Assembly: GCA_024641725.1 (NCBI GenBank)
Contig: JAHECM010000012.1
Span: 8,738-26,711 of the forward strand
Direction of reading: 5' to 3'
Source of the DNA: Limnohabitans sp.
Lineage (GTDB): Bacteria; Pseudomonadota; Gammaproteobacteria; Burkholderiales; Burkholderiaceae_C
Length of the DNA stretch: 17,974 nucleotides
This document shows positions 7,715 to 14,381 of this stretch, piece by piece. Both the position numbers and the translations under genes were made by a program. How positions within the stretch are numbered: position 1 is the stretch's first letter; each line of letters opens with the position of its first letter. The notes below the pieces were generated by a model, which saw only the letters and a program-made list of their open reading frames with translations, did no database searches and had not been told where the DNA came from.

Positions 7715-8626
7715 TTAAAAAATTTCTGTCGGCCCCAAATACCGCCAAGTCCCCGCAGGCATTTGGCCCAGCTGCACATTGCCCATGCGGATGCGTTTGA
7801 GGCCGACCACTTTGAGTCCGACTTGTTCGCACATGCGTCGGATTTGGCGCTTTTTGCCCTCGGTCAGCACAAATCGCAATTGCTCGGGGTTTTGCCATTC
7901 CACTTGGGCGGGTTTGAGGGGCTTGCCGTCCAGGCTCAGGCCGTGGCGCAGGCGCTCCAACTGCGCCGGTGGGAAGACCGCTCGCACATCGGCGCTCACC
8001 CGGCTGTTTTCGTCGATGCTCACCAGCGGGTTGGCTTTGCCGCCGTAGGTGGCCGATGGCGCGTTGGCGGCGGCGGTGTTCTCGTGGCCGGTGTAGGCCA
8101 CGCGCACCAGGTATTCCTTTTCCATCTCAGAGTCTTCGCCAATCAGCTGGCGTGCCACGCGGCCGTCTTGCGTCAGCACCAAGAGCCCGGTGGAGTCGAT
8201 GTCCAGGCGTCCGGCCGGGGCCAGGTTGCGCAGGTGCGGCGGGGTGAAGCGCAGTTTGCTGTGGTCACCCATCCAGTGGCTGCGCGGGTTGATGAGGGTG
8301 ATGGCGGGTTCATGCCCGTCTTCGGCCTGGCCGCTCACATAGCCCATGGGCTTGTGCAGCAAGATGGTCACTTGGCGCTCTTGTTGCTGCTCTGCCGCCC
8401 GGTCCACCGTGATGCGGTCGGACAGGGTGACTTGTTGGCCCATGCTGGCGGGCAGGCCGTTGACTTGGACCCAGCCTTGCTCGATCCAGGCATCGGCCTC
8501 GCGGCGCGAGCACATGCGCAGCTCGGCCATGCGTTTGTTCAGGCGCTGGGTGTCGGAGGCGGCGGCGGCCGTGTCGCCTTTGCCTGCGGGTCGGGGGGCG
8601 CGTTTGAAAACCGGGGGCTGTGTCAT
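7715..8626 (-). CDS. rluF: rRNA pseudouridine synthase, RluF/RluB-like
   Basis: Enzyme that isomerises a uridine in ribosomal RNA to pseudouridine; 303 residues from the chosen start. An S4 RNA-binding domain lies at about residues 30-75 (MCSRREADAWIEQGWVQVNG). The catalytic domain contains GRLDIDSTGLLVLT, with the predicted catalytic Asp142. Near the end come RQIRRMCEQVGLKVVGLKRI and a PAGTWRYL segment. The RRMCE form and the IGDQV-like GQQVTLSD segment fit RluF (23S U2604) better than RluB or RluE, but the exact target site is inferred. I start at the ATG at 8626 (MTQPPVFKRAP). An in-frame ATG at 8683 would add 19 residues of non-conserved sequence that cover the presumed promoter region. 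The Crp-type regulator lies 72 bases upstream and the binding-protein gene 12 bases downstream on the same strand. Confidence 0.88.
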   Translation of the reverse strand: MTQPPVFKRAPRPAGKGDTAAAASDTQRLNKRMAELRMCSRREADAWIEQGWVQVNGLPASMGQQVTLSDRITVDRAAEQQQERQVTILLHKPMGYVSGQAEDGHEPAITLINPRSHWMGDHSKLRFTPPHLRNLAPAGRLDIDSTGLLVLTQDGRVARQLIGEDSEMEKEYLVRVAYTGHENTAAANAPSATYGGKANPLVSIDENSRVSADVRAVFPPAQLERLRHGLSLDGKPLKPAQVEWQNPEQLRFVLTEGKKRQIRRMCEQVGLKVVGLKRIRMGNVQLGQMPAGTWRYLGPTEIF

Positions 8627-8698
8627 GGGGTGTGGTGTGTCAGATAAAGACCGAGTCAAAAAGCCAAATCGGTCAGCGGCCAATTGTCCCTCTTTTGC

Positions 8699-9409
8699 TC
8701 ACTGAAACTGCGCGGTGCGCAGCCCTTGCAGGTCCAAGATGCGCAGGCCGCCGTATTCAATTCGGATCAGTTGGCGTGCTTCCAGCACTTTCAGGGCTTC
8801 ATTGACCCGTTGGCGTGACAGGCCCACCAAGTAGGCCAGCTCTTGTTGGGTGATGCGCAGCACCTCGCCCACCCCCGAAAACAGCACCGGGTTGAACAAG
8901 GTGGCCAGGTGGCGGGCCAGCCGCAGCTCGGGGTTGTTCATGCGGTCGAGTTCGCGGGCCGCGATGAACTGGCCCAGTCGTTCGTTGAGCTGGTTCATGA
9001 TGAAGCGGTTAAAACCCAGCGAATGGTCGATCAGCCAATGAAAGGTGTCCACCGGCAAACCGGCCACCACGCTGGCGCGCAGGGGCTGGATGTTGTAGCG
9101 GTACACCTCGCGCTTGAGGGCGGTGCCTTCGCCAAACCACCCCCCTGGCGGTACGCCGGTGAAGGTCATGGTTTGGCCGCTTTCGCTGTCGCTGCTCATC
9201 TTGAGCAGGCCCGAGACCACCCCAAACCAATAGGTGGCGGGGCGTCCTACGCGGCAGACGTAGTCGCCGGGCTGCGGGTCGCTGACCACCAGCTCGGAGG
9301 CGATTTGTTGGCGCTCGCTGGGGGTCAGCAAGCCCAGCCATGGGATGCCCGCCAACTCATCGGGGGTGGGGACGCGGCGGCGTTGGTGCACGCTGGGGGA
9401 GGTGCTCAT
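8699..9409 (-). CDS. Crp/Fnr-family transcriptional regulator
   Basis: Cytoplasmic DNA-binding regulator of 236 residues. A cyclic-nucleotide-binding-like beta barrel spans about residues 22-120 (PQPGDYVCRVGRPATYWFGV, then GGWFGEGTALKR). A long dimer helix follows, then a winged helix-turn-helix (ITQQELAYLVGLSRQRVNEALKVLE; recognition helix about 198-209). The CRP cAMP-contacting Arg-Ser pair aligns with Arg-Tyr (104-105), and the FNR N-terminal cysteine cluster is absent, so the effector is probably neither cAMP nor an FNR-type iron-sulfur cluster. Against CRP, Arg180 is kept (Arg199) while Glu181 and Arg185 are replaced by Gln200 and Glu204. The gene is divergent from the AMP-ligase/Liv cluster. 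A 16-bp palindrome sits in the shared 148-base gap, which makes it the likely local regulator and probably autoregulated. Confidence 0.92.
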   Translation of the reverse strand: MSTSPSVHQRRRVPTPDELAGIPWLGLLTPSERQQIASELVVSDPQPGDYVCRVGRPATYWFGVVSGLLKMSSDSESGQTMTFTGVPPGGWFGEGTALKREVYRYNIQPLRASVVAGLPVDTFHWLIDHSLGFNRFIMNQLNERLGQFIAARELDRMNNPELRLARHLATLFNPVLFSGVGEVLRITQQELAYLVGLSRQRVNEALKVLEARQLIRIEYGGLRILDLQGLRTAQFQ

Positions 9410-9454
9410 GGTGGCTGTCAGACTGGGGTCAGTTGTGCTAGGGGCTTACCCTAA

Positions 9455-9484
9455 ATTGTCGTTGGAACGACATAATAACGTCAA
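9455..9484 (-). promoter_or_regulatory. Predicted promoter of the Crp/Fnr-type regulator
   Basis: On the - strand TTGACG (9484-9479, five of six to the -35 consensus) and GACAAT (9460-9455, four of six to the -10) are separated by 18 bases. Transcription would start near 9448, about 38 bases before the ATG. The palindrome at 9457-9472 lies between the two boxes and covers part of the -10, which predicts autorepression. Confidence 0.45.
9457..9472. promoter_or_regulatory. 16-bp palindromic operator with CRP/FNR geometry
   Basis: TGTCGTTGGAACGACA is a perfect inverted repeat with 7-base arms around GG. Written as TGTCG-N6-CGACA it has the same 16-bp length, N6 spacer and outer TGT/ACA as the CRP consensus TGTGA-N6-TCACA. 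It lies between the divergent starts of a Crp/Fnr-family regulator and the AMP-ligase/Liv cluster. I found no second perfect copy in the window by eye. Confidence 0.7.
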
Positions 9485-9493
9485 ATGCAGCCC

Positions 9494-9506
9494 TACGATT
9501 CGCCCA
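9494..9506 (+). promoter_or_regulatory. Predicted -10 and start point of the AMP-ligase/Liv cluster
   Basis: TACGAT at 9494-9499 matches four of six bases of TATAAT. It sits exactly where a -10 box should be if the palindrome (centre 9464.5) is bound at -41.5 in a class II CRP arrangement, with transcription starting near 9506. The -35 region would be replaced by the bound activator; no good -35 sequence is seen. Confidence 0.4.
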
Positions 9507-9512
9507 AGTTCA

Positions 9513-9535
9513 GCTGCAGCGACCTTCGCTGCAGC
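9513..9535 (+). promoter_or_regulatory. Strong 5' leader hairpin before the AMP-ligase gene
   Basis: GCTGCAGCGA (9513-9522) and TCGCTGCAGC (9526-9535) form a perfect 10-bp inverted repeat around the 3-base loop CCT. It ends 12 bases before the ribosome site at 9548, so it would fold near the 5' end of the predicted transcript. There is no T-tract, so it is not a terminator. It could protect the mRNA, modulate translation, or be a second DNA operator. Confidence 0.55.
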
Positions 9536-9547
9536 GCATTTGGAAAC

Positions 9548-9552
9548 AAGGA
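9548..9552 (+). promoter_or_regulatory. Ribosome binding site setting the AMP-ligase start
   Basis: AAGGA lies 5 bases before the ATG at 9558. It excludes the longer open frame that would run back into the regulator gene and across the divergent promoter region. Confidence 0.8.
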
Positions 9553-9557
9553 CCGGT

Positions 9558-11504
9558 ATGCAGACGACGTTCCCCCGATTGCTGCTCAAGCACGCTGCTG
9601 AGCGCCCCAGCGCGCCCGCCATGCGTGAAAAAGAATATGGCATTTGGCAAACCACCAGCTGGTCCGACATGGCCAAGTTGGTCGAGCACATGGCCTGCGG
9701 CTTGCACCAGGCGGGTTTGCAACGGGGTGAGCACCTGATCGTTGTGGGCTCCAACCGCCCGCGTTTGACGGCCACCATGTTGGCGGCGCAGTCCTTGGGG
9801 GCGATCCCGGTGGCACTGTACCAAGACGCGGTTGCGGCCGAATGTGTGTTTCCGATCACCAACGCCGAAGTGCGTTTTTGCGTGGTGGAAGACCAAGAGC
9901 AGGTCGACAAAATGCTCGAAGTGCGCGAGCAGTGTCCGCAACTGGCCCACATTTTTTACGACGATCCGCGTGGACTGCGCAAATACGTCGAAGGCGGTTT
10001 GGGCTCGGTGGACGAGATGGTGGCGGCGGGCGAGGTGTTTGCCAAGCAACACCCTCAATTTTTCAAAGAAGAAATCGAAAAATCTCAGTCCTCAGACGTG
10101 GCGGCGATGTTCTTCACCTCCGGCACCACAGGCAACCCCAAGGGGGTGGTGCACACCCACGGCGGTTTGATCGACCGTGCCGATGCGGGTGCCGAGTTCG
10201 ACAAACTCACCAGTGCCGAGGACGTGTTGGCTTATTTGCCACCGGCTTGGATTGGCCAAAACATTTTCAGCTACGCGCAGTGGCTGGTGTGTGGCTACGT
10301 GGTCAACTGCCCCGAGTCGGGGGCCACGGTCAACATCGACCTCAAGGAGATTGGTCCAACCTATTATTTCGCGCCTCCTCGTGTGTTTGAAGGCTTGCTG
10401 ACCAGCGTGATGATCCGCATGGAAGATGCGGGTGCGTTCAAGCGCAAAATGTTCAGCTACTTCATGGACGTGGCCAAGCGCGTGGGCCCGGACCGAATGG
10501 ACGGCAAATCCCTGGGGCTGTGGAGCAGTTTGCAATACGCCTTGGGCAACTTCATGGTGTATGGCCCGCTGCGCAACAACTTGGGCATGAGCCGCGTGCG
10601 CGTGGCCTACACGGCAGGAGAGGCGATTGGCCCGGACCTGTTCACCTTCTACCGATCCATTGGCATCAACCTCAAGCAGTTGTATGGCTCCACCGAAACT
10701 GCGGTGTTTGTCTGCTTGCAGCCCGACAACGAAGCGCGTGCCGACACCGTGGGCGTGCCTTGCAAGGGCGTGGAGATCAAACTCGCTGACAACGGCGAAA
10801 TTTTGGTCAAGTCGCCGGGCTTGCTCAAGGGCTATTACAAGAACCCCGAGGCCACCGCCGAAGTGCTGACCGCCGACGGTTGGTACCACACCAGCGATGC
10901 GGGCTTTTTGGACAGCCATGGCCATTTGAAAATCATTGACCGCGTCAAAGACGTGGGCCGCATCAAGGGCGGTGCCAACGACGGGGCCATGTTTGCGCCC
11001 AAATACGTGGAGAACAAACTCAAGTTCTTCCCGCAGATCAAAGAGGTCGTGGCTTACGGCGATGGCCGCGAGAAAGTGTGCGTCATGGTCAACATCGACT
11101 TTGACGCCGTGGGCAACTGGGCCGAGCGCCGCAACTTGCCTTATGCCGGCTACACCGACCTGGCCCAAAAGACCGAGGTGTATGGGCTGATCAAGGACTG
11201 CGTCGAAAAAGTCAATGCCGATTTGGCCGAAGACGCGCTGCTGGCGGGCAGCCAAGTCAGTCGTTTCTTGGTGCTGCACAAAGAGCTTGACGCGGACGAT
11301 GGCGAACTGACCCGGACCAACAAAGTGCGACGCGGGTTCATTGCAGAAAAATACGCGCCCCTGATCGACGCGCTCTACGGCGGCAAGGCGGAGCAGTTCA
11401 TTGAGACGGTCGTCAAGTTTGAAGACGGCCGCACGGGCCGTGTCAGCGCGACCTTGAAGATTTCCGACGCAAAAACATTCACACCTGTGAAGGCGGCAGC
11501 ATGA
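9558..11504 (+). CDS. AMP-binding acyl-CoA synthetase, long-chain fatty-acid CoA ligase family
   Basis: Cytoplasmic adenylate-forming enzyme of 648 residues, predicted to activate a carboxylic acid with ATP to an acyl-adenylate and then to acyl-CoA. The ATP phosphate loop TSGTTGNPKG is at residues 187-196, YGSTE at 376-380, WYHTSDAG and IIDRVKDVGRIKGG mark the hinge region, and the catalytic C-terminal Lys is Lys589 (TRTNKVRRGF). Length and motif spacing fit the COG1022 long-chain ligase group rather than short-chain acetyl-CoA synthetases, but the substrate is not readable. The stop overlaps the ATG of the livG homologue by 4 bases (ATGA). The enzyme is therefore translated together with an importer, which suggests that it activates what that importer brings in. 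It is the first gene of the cluster, behind a palindromic operator and a leader hairpin. Confidence 0.9.
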   Translation: MQTTFPRLLLKHAAERPSAPAMREKEYGIWQTTSWSDMAKLVEHMACGLHQAGLQRGEHLIVVGSNRPRLTATMLAAQSLGAIPVALYQDAVAAECVFPITNAEVRFCVVEDQEQVDKMLEVREQCPQLAHIFYDDPRGLRKYVEGGLGSVDEMVAAGEVFAKQHPQFFKEEIEKSQSSDVAAMFFTSGTTGNPKGVVHTHGGLIDRADAGAEFDKLTSAEDVLAYLPPAWIGQNIFSYAQWLVCGYVVNCPESGATVNIDLKEIGPTYYFAPPRVFEGLLTSVMIRMEDAGAFKRKMFSYFMDVAKRVGPDRMDGKSLGLWSSLQYALGNFMVYGPLRNNLGMSRVRVAYTAGEAIGPDLFTFYRSIGINLKQLYGSTETAVFVCLQPDNEARADTVGVPCKGVEIKLADNGEILVKSPGLLKGYYKNPEATAEVLTADGWYHTSDAGFLDSHGHLKIIDRVKDVGRIKGGANDGAMFAPKYVENKLKFFPQIKEVVAYGDGREKVCVMVNIDFDAVGNWAERRNLPYAGYTDLAQKTEVYGLIKDCVEKVNADLAEDALLAGSQVSRFLVLHKELDADDGELTRTNKVRRGFIAEKYAPLIDALYGGKAEQFIETVVKFEDGRTGRVSATLKISDAKTFTPVKAAA

Positions 11505-12283
11505 GCAAAGTCATCGGGGATGTCATTTTGGACATCCAAAACATCAGCCTGAGGTTCGGCGGCGTCAAGGCGTTGACCGACATTTCTTTCAACGTCAAAG
11601 AGCACGAAATCCGCGCCATCATTGGCCCCAACGGTGCAGGCAAAAGCTCCATGCTCAATTGCATCAATGGGGTGTACACGCCGCAAGAGGGCTCGATCAC
11701 CTTCCGGGGTCAGACCTTTGACCACATGAACAGCCGCCAAGTGGCCGAGATGGGCGTGGCCCGGACCTTCCAAAACTTGGCCTTGTTCAAGGGCATGAGC
11801 GTGATCGACAACATCATGACCGGCCGCAACCTGAAGATCAAAAGCAACATCTTGATGCAGGCATTGCGCGTGGGCCCCGCCGAACGCGAAGAAACGGCGC
11901 ACCGCGAAAAGGTCGAACACATCATCGACTTCTTGGAGATCCAAGCCTTTCGCAAAACCCCGGTGGGGCAATTGCCCTACGGTTTGCAAAAGCGTGTGGA
12001 CTTGGGCCGGGCTTTGGCCATGGAGCCGCAAGTGCTCTTGCTGGACGAGCCCATGGCGGGCATGAACGTCGAAGAAAAGCAGGACATGTGCCGCTTCATC
12101 TTGGACGTGAACGACGAATTCGGCACCACGATCGTGCTGATCGAGCACGACATGGGCGTGGTGATGGACATTTCTGACCGCGTGGTGGTGCTCGACTATG
12201 GCAAAAAAATCGGTGACGGTAGCCCGCAGGATGTGCGCAACAACGAAGACGTGATCCGGGCTTACCTCGGCACGTCGCACTGA
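11501..12283 (+). CDS. livG: Liv-type ABC transporter ATP-binding protein (LivG homologue)
   Basis: Cytoplasmic ATPase of a branched-chain-amino-acid-type (HAAT) importer, 260 residues, a normal LivG length. Walker A GPNGAGKSS is at residues 42-50. The Q-loop region is ARTFQNLALF, and Walker B VLLLDEP at 178-184 has Asp182 and Glu183. A switch histidine lies in VLIEHDMGVVM. The signature is LPYGLQKR (158-165) instead of LSGGQ, a variation usual for LivG (LAYGQQRR-like) and not a defect. The C-terminus (GSPQDVRNNEDVIRAYLG) is typical of the family. It overlaps the AMP-ligase stop by 4 bases and is followed 27 bases later by the livH homologue. Liv homology describes the transporter type; it does not prove amino-acid transport. 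Confidence 0.92.
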   Translation: MSKVIGDVILDIQNISLRFGGVKALTDISFNVKEHEIRAIIGPNGAGKSSMLNCINGVYTPQEGSITFRGQTFDHMNSRQVAEMGVARTFQNLALFKGMSVIDNIMTGRNLKIKSNILMQALRVGPAEREETAHREKVEHIIDFLEIQAFRKTPVGQLPYGLQKRVDLGRALAMEPQVLLLDEPMAGMNVEEKQDMCRFILDVNDEFGTTIVLIEHDMGVVMDISDRVVVLDYGKKIGDGSPQDVRNNEDVIRAYLGTSH

Positions 12284-12310
12284 ACCACCCGCACGGACAA
12301 GGACTTAAAG

Positions 12311-13240
12311 ATGGCATTCTTTCTTGAAACATTGCTCGGCGGCCTGATGGCGGGCATGTTGTATTCGCTGGTGGCCCTGGGCTTTGTGCTCATTTTCAAA
12401 GCCTCTGGGGTGTTCAACTTTGCGCAGGGGGCCATGGTGCTGTTCGGCGCTTTGTCGATGGCCCGTTTTTCTGAGTGGATCCCGCAGTGGACGGGGGTGG
12501 ACAGCTTGCTGATGGCCAATGTGTTGGCTTTTGCCATGGCGGCGGTGGTGATGTTCGCCGTGGCTTGGGCGGTGGAGTACTTGGTGCTGCGGCACTTGGT
12601 CAACCAAGAGGGCGCGACCTTGCTGATGGCCACCTTGGGCATTGCCTATTTCCTCGAAGGTCTGGGCCAAACCTTGTTTGGCAGCAGCATTTACAAGATT
12701 GACATCGGCATGCCCAAAGACCCGGTCTTTATTTTGGAAGGCATGTTTCAAGGCGGCGTTTTGGTGAACAAAGAAGACTTCTATGCGGCCCTGATCGCGG
12801 CAGCGCTGGTCACGTTGCTGACGGTCTTTTTCCAAAAAACATCCACTGGACGGGCTTTGCGAGCGGTGGCCGACGACCACCAAGCGGCGCAGTCGATCGG
12901 TATTCCGCTCAACCGCATCTGGGTGATCGTGTGGTGTGTTGCTGGCATCGTGGCCTTGGTGGCCGGCATGATCTGGGGCAGCAAACTGGGCGTGCAGTTC
13001 TCCTTGGCCACGGTGGCGCTGCGTGCCTTGCCGGTGGTGATTCTGGGCGGCCTGACATCGGTGCCTGGCGCCATCATTGGCGGCTTGATCATCGGCGTGG
13101 GCGAGAAGTTGTCCGAGGTTTACCTGGGCTCTTTCGTGGGCGGAGGGATTGAAATCTGGTTCGCCTATGTGCTGGCGCTGGGCTTCTTGCTGGTGCGTCC
13201 GCAGGGCTTGTTTGGCGAAAAAATCATTGACCGCGTGTAA
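12311..13240 (+). CDS. livH: Liv-type ABC transporter permease (LivH homologue)
   Basis: Inner-membrane permease, 309 residues, hydrophobic throughout, with about eight predicted membrane segments. Family features visible are the N-terminal GGLMAGMLYSLVALGFVLIF followed by GVFNFAQGAM. The later cytoplasmic segment STGRALRAVADDHQAAQSIGI is the EAA-like coupling loop of LivH proteins. Next comes LPVVILGGLTSVPGAIIGGL, also typical of the family. The ribosome site AAGGA (12299-12303) stands 7 bases before the ATG. The stop overlaps the ribosome site of the livM homologue, whose ATG is 9 bases away. It would pair with LivM as the membrane channel of the importer. Nothing looks truncated or unusual. 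Confidence 0.92.
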   Translation: MAFFLETLLGGLMAGMLYSLVALGFVLIFKASGVFNFAQGAMVLFGALSMARFSEWIPQWTGVDSLLMANVLAFAMAAVVMFAVAWAVEYLVLRHLVNQEGATLLMATLGIAYFLEGLGQTLFGSSIYKIDIGMPKDPVFILEGMFQGGVLVNKEDFYAALIAAALVTLLTVFFQKTSTGRALRAVADDHQAAQSIGIPLNRIWVIVWCVAGIVALVAGMIWGSKLGVQFSLATVALRALPVVILGGLTSVPGAIIGGLIIGVGEKLSEVYLGSFVGGGIEIWFAYVLALGFLLVRPQGLFGEKIIDRV

Positions 13241-13249
13241 GGGGTAAGC

Positions 13250-14326
13250 ATGTTTTACAGAGAAAACGGTCAATTCAAGACCTCCTACGGTGCGGATCAA
13301 CAAATCCTGCCCATCCGCCAAGACCGTGTGGTCATGGCCTTGCTGTTGGTGTTCGCTGTGGCTGTCGTGCCCCTGCTGGCCTCAGACTACTTTTTCCGAG
13401 CCATCTTGATCCCCTTCCTGATCATGTCTTTGGCTGCGCTGGGCGTGAACATTTTGGTCGGTTACTGCGGACAAATTTCGCTCGGTTCAGGCGCCTTCAT
13501 GGCGGTGGGAGCGTATGGGGCCTACAACTTCTTTGTGCGCATTCCGGGTCTGCCCTTGATTCCTGCACTGATCTTGGGCGGCTTGTGCGCCACCGTGTTT
13601 GGCATTTTGTTTGGCTTGCCCAGCTTGCGCGTGAAGGGCCTGTACCTGGCCGTGGCCACGTTGGCGGCGCAGTTCTTCAGCGACTGGATGTTCTTGCGCA
13701 TCAAGTGGCTCACCAACGACTCGCCTTCGGGTTCGGTCTCGGTGTCTGACTTGCAAGTGTTCGGTTTGCCGATCGACAGCGCCTTGAGCAAATACTGGTT
13801 GTGCCTGGGGGTGTTGGTGGTGATCGCGCTGTTGGCCAAAAACCTGGTGCGCAGCGCCGTGGGCCGTGAATGGATGGCCATCCGCGACATGGACGTGGCC
13901 GCTGCCGTGATCGGCATCCGCCCCATGTACGCCAAGCTGAGCGCCTTTGCGGTCAGCTCGTTCATCGTGGGTGTGGCCGGTGGCCTGTGGGCCTTTGTTT
14001 ACCTGGGCGCCTGGGAGCCTGCGGCTTTCTCGGTGGACATTTCTTTCCGTCTCTTGTTCATGGTGATCATCGGCGGTCTGGGCTCCATCTTGGGCGGTTT
14101 TTTGGGCGCGGCCTTCATCACCTTGCTGCCCATTGCCCTGAGCCAGATCCTGCCTGCTTTGGCAGGCTTGGTGGGGTTTGACATTTCCACGGCCGGGGTG
14201 TCCCATGCCGAGCTGATGATTTTTGGCGGCTTGATCGTCTGGTTCTTGATTGTCGAGCCGCACGGCTTGGCCAAGTTGTGGTCGATCGCCAAGCAGAAAT
14301 TGCGTCTGTGGCCATTCCCACACTGA
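13250..14326 (+). CDS. livM: Liv-type ABC transporter permease (LivM homologue)
   Basis: Second inner-membrane permease, 358 residues, with an N-terminal cytoplasmic tail of about 25 residues and roughly nine to ten membrane segments. Typical LivM signatures are LGVNILVGYCGQISLGSGAF, LPSLRVKGLYLAVATLAAQ, the coupling loop GREWMAIRDMDVAAAVIGI and FMVIIGGLGSILGGFLGAAF. The ribosome site AAGGGG overlaps the livH stop, which indicates tight coupling. The binding-protein gene follows after a 55-base T-rich gap with a possible weak hairpin and a run of seven T. The permease is full length by family standards. The ligand is set by the binding protein, not by this subunit. Confidence 0.92.
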   Translation: MFYRENGQFKTSYGADQQILPIRQDRVVMALLLVFAVAVVPLLASDYFFRAILIPFLIMSLAALGVNILVGYCGQISLGSGAFMAVGAYGAYNFFVRIPGLPLIPALILGGLCATVFGILFGLPSLRVKGLYLAVATLAAQFFSDWMFLRIKWLTNDSPSGSVSVSDLQVFGLPIDSALSKYWLCLGVLVVIALLAKNLVRSAVGREWMAIRDMDVAAAVIGIRPMYAKLSAFAVSSFIVGVAGGLWAFVYLGAWEPAAFSVDISFRLLFMVIIGGLGSILGGFLGAAFITLLPIALSQILPALAGLVGFDISTAGVSHAELMIFGGLIVWFLIVEPHGLAKLWSIAKQKLRLWPFPH

Positions 14327-14345
14327 GGCGATGTTGGGTTTTTTT
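14317..14345 (+). terminator. Weak hairpin plus T-run between the livM and livK homologues
   Basis: CCCACAC (14317-14323) can pair with GTTGGG (14333-14338) with one bulged base, and seven T follow directly. The stem spans the livM stop codon. It is short and imperfect, so it would at most attenuate transcription. A further T-rich stretch follows up to the ribosome site of the binding-protein gene. Confidence 0.3.
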
Positions 14346-14369
14346 GTTGGTGAGTGTTTATTTTTTTCT

Positions 14370-14375
14370 AAGGAG
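14370..14375 (+). promoter_or_regulatory. Strong ribosome binding site setting the start of the binding protein
   Basis: AAGGAG stands 6 bases before the ATG at 14382 and is the best Shine-Dalgarno match in the cluster. It places the start at the signal peptide and rejects the in-frame ATG at 14250, which lies inside livM. Confidence 0.85.
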
Positions 14376-14381
14376 ACAAGC

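Noticed and set aside
8627..8698. Possible promoter for the RluF-like gene in the 72-base gap (TTGACT and TTATCT on the - strand)
   Set aside because: The two boxes are only about 6 bases apart and cannot work together; no better pair was seen, so read-through from the regulator gene is equally likely.
9345..9557. N-terminal extension of the AMP ligase into the divergent promoter region
   Set aside because: It would overlap the regulator gene and the palindrome. The extension resembles no domain, and AAGGA correctly precedes the ATG at 9558.
11972..11995. LPYGLQKR in place of LSGGQ in LivG as a sign of a dead ATPase
   Set aside because: LivG-type ATPases normally show this kind of signature variation, and Walker A, Walker B and the switch His are intact.
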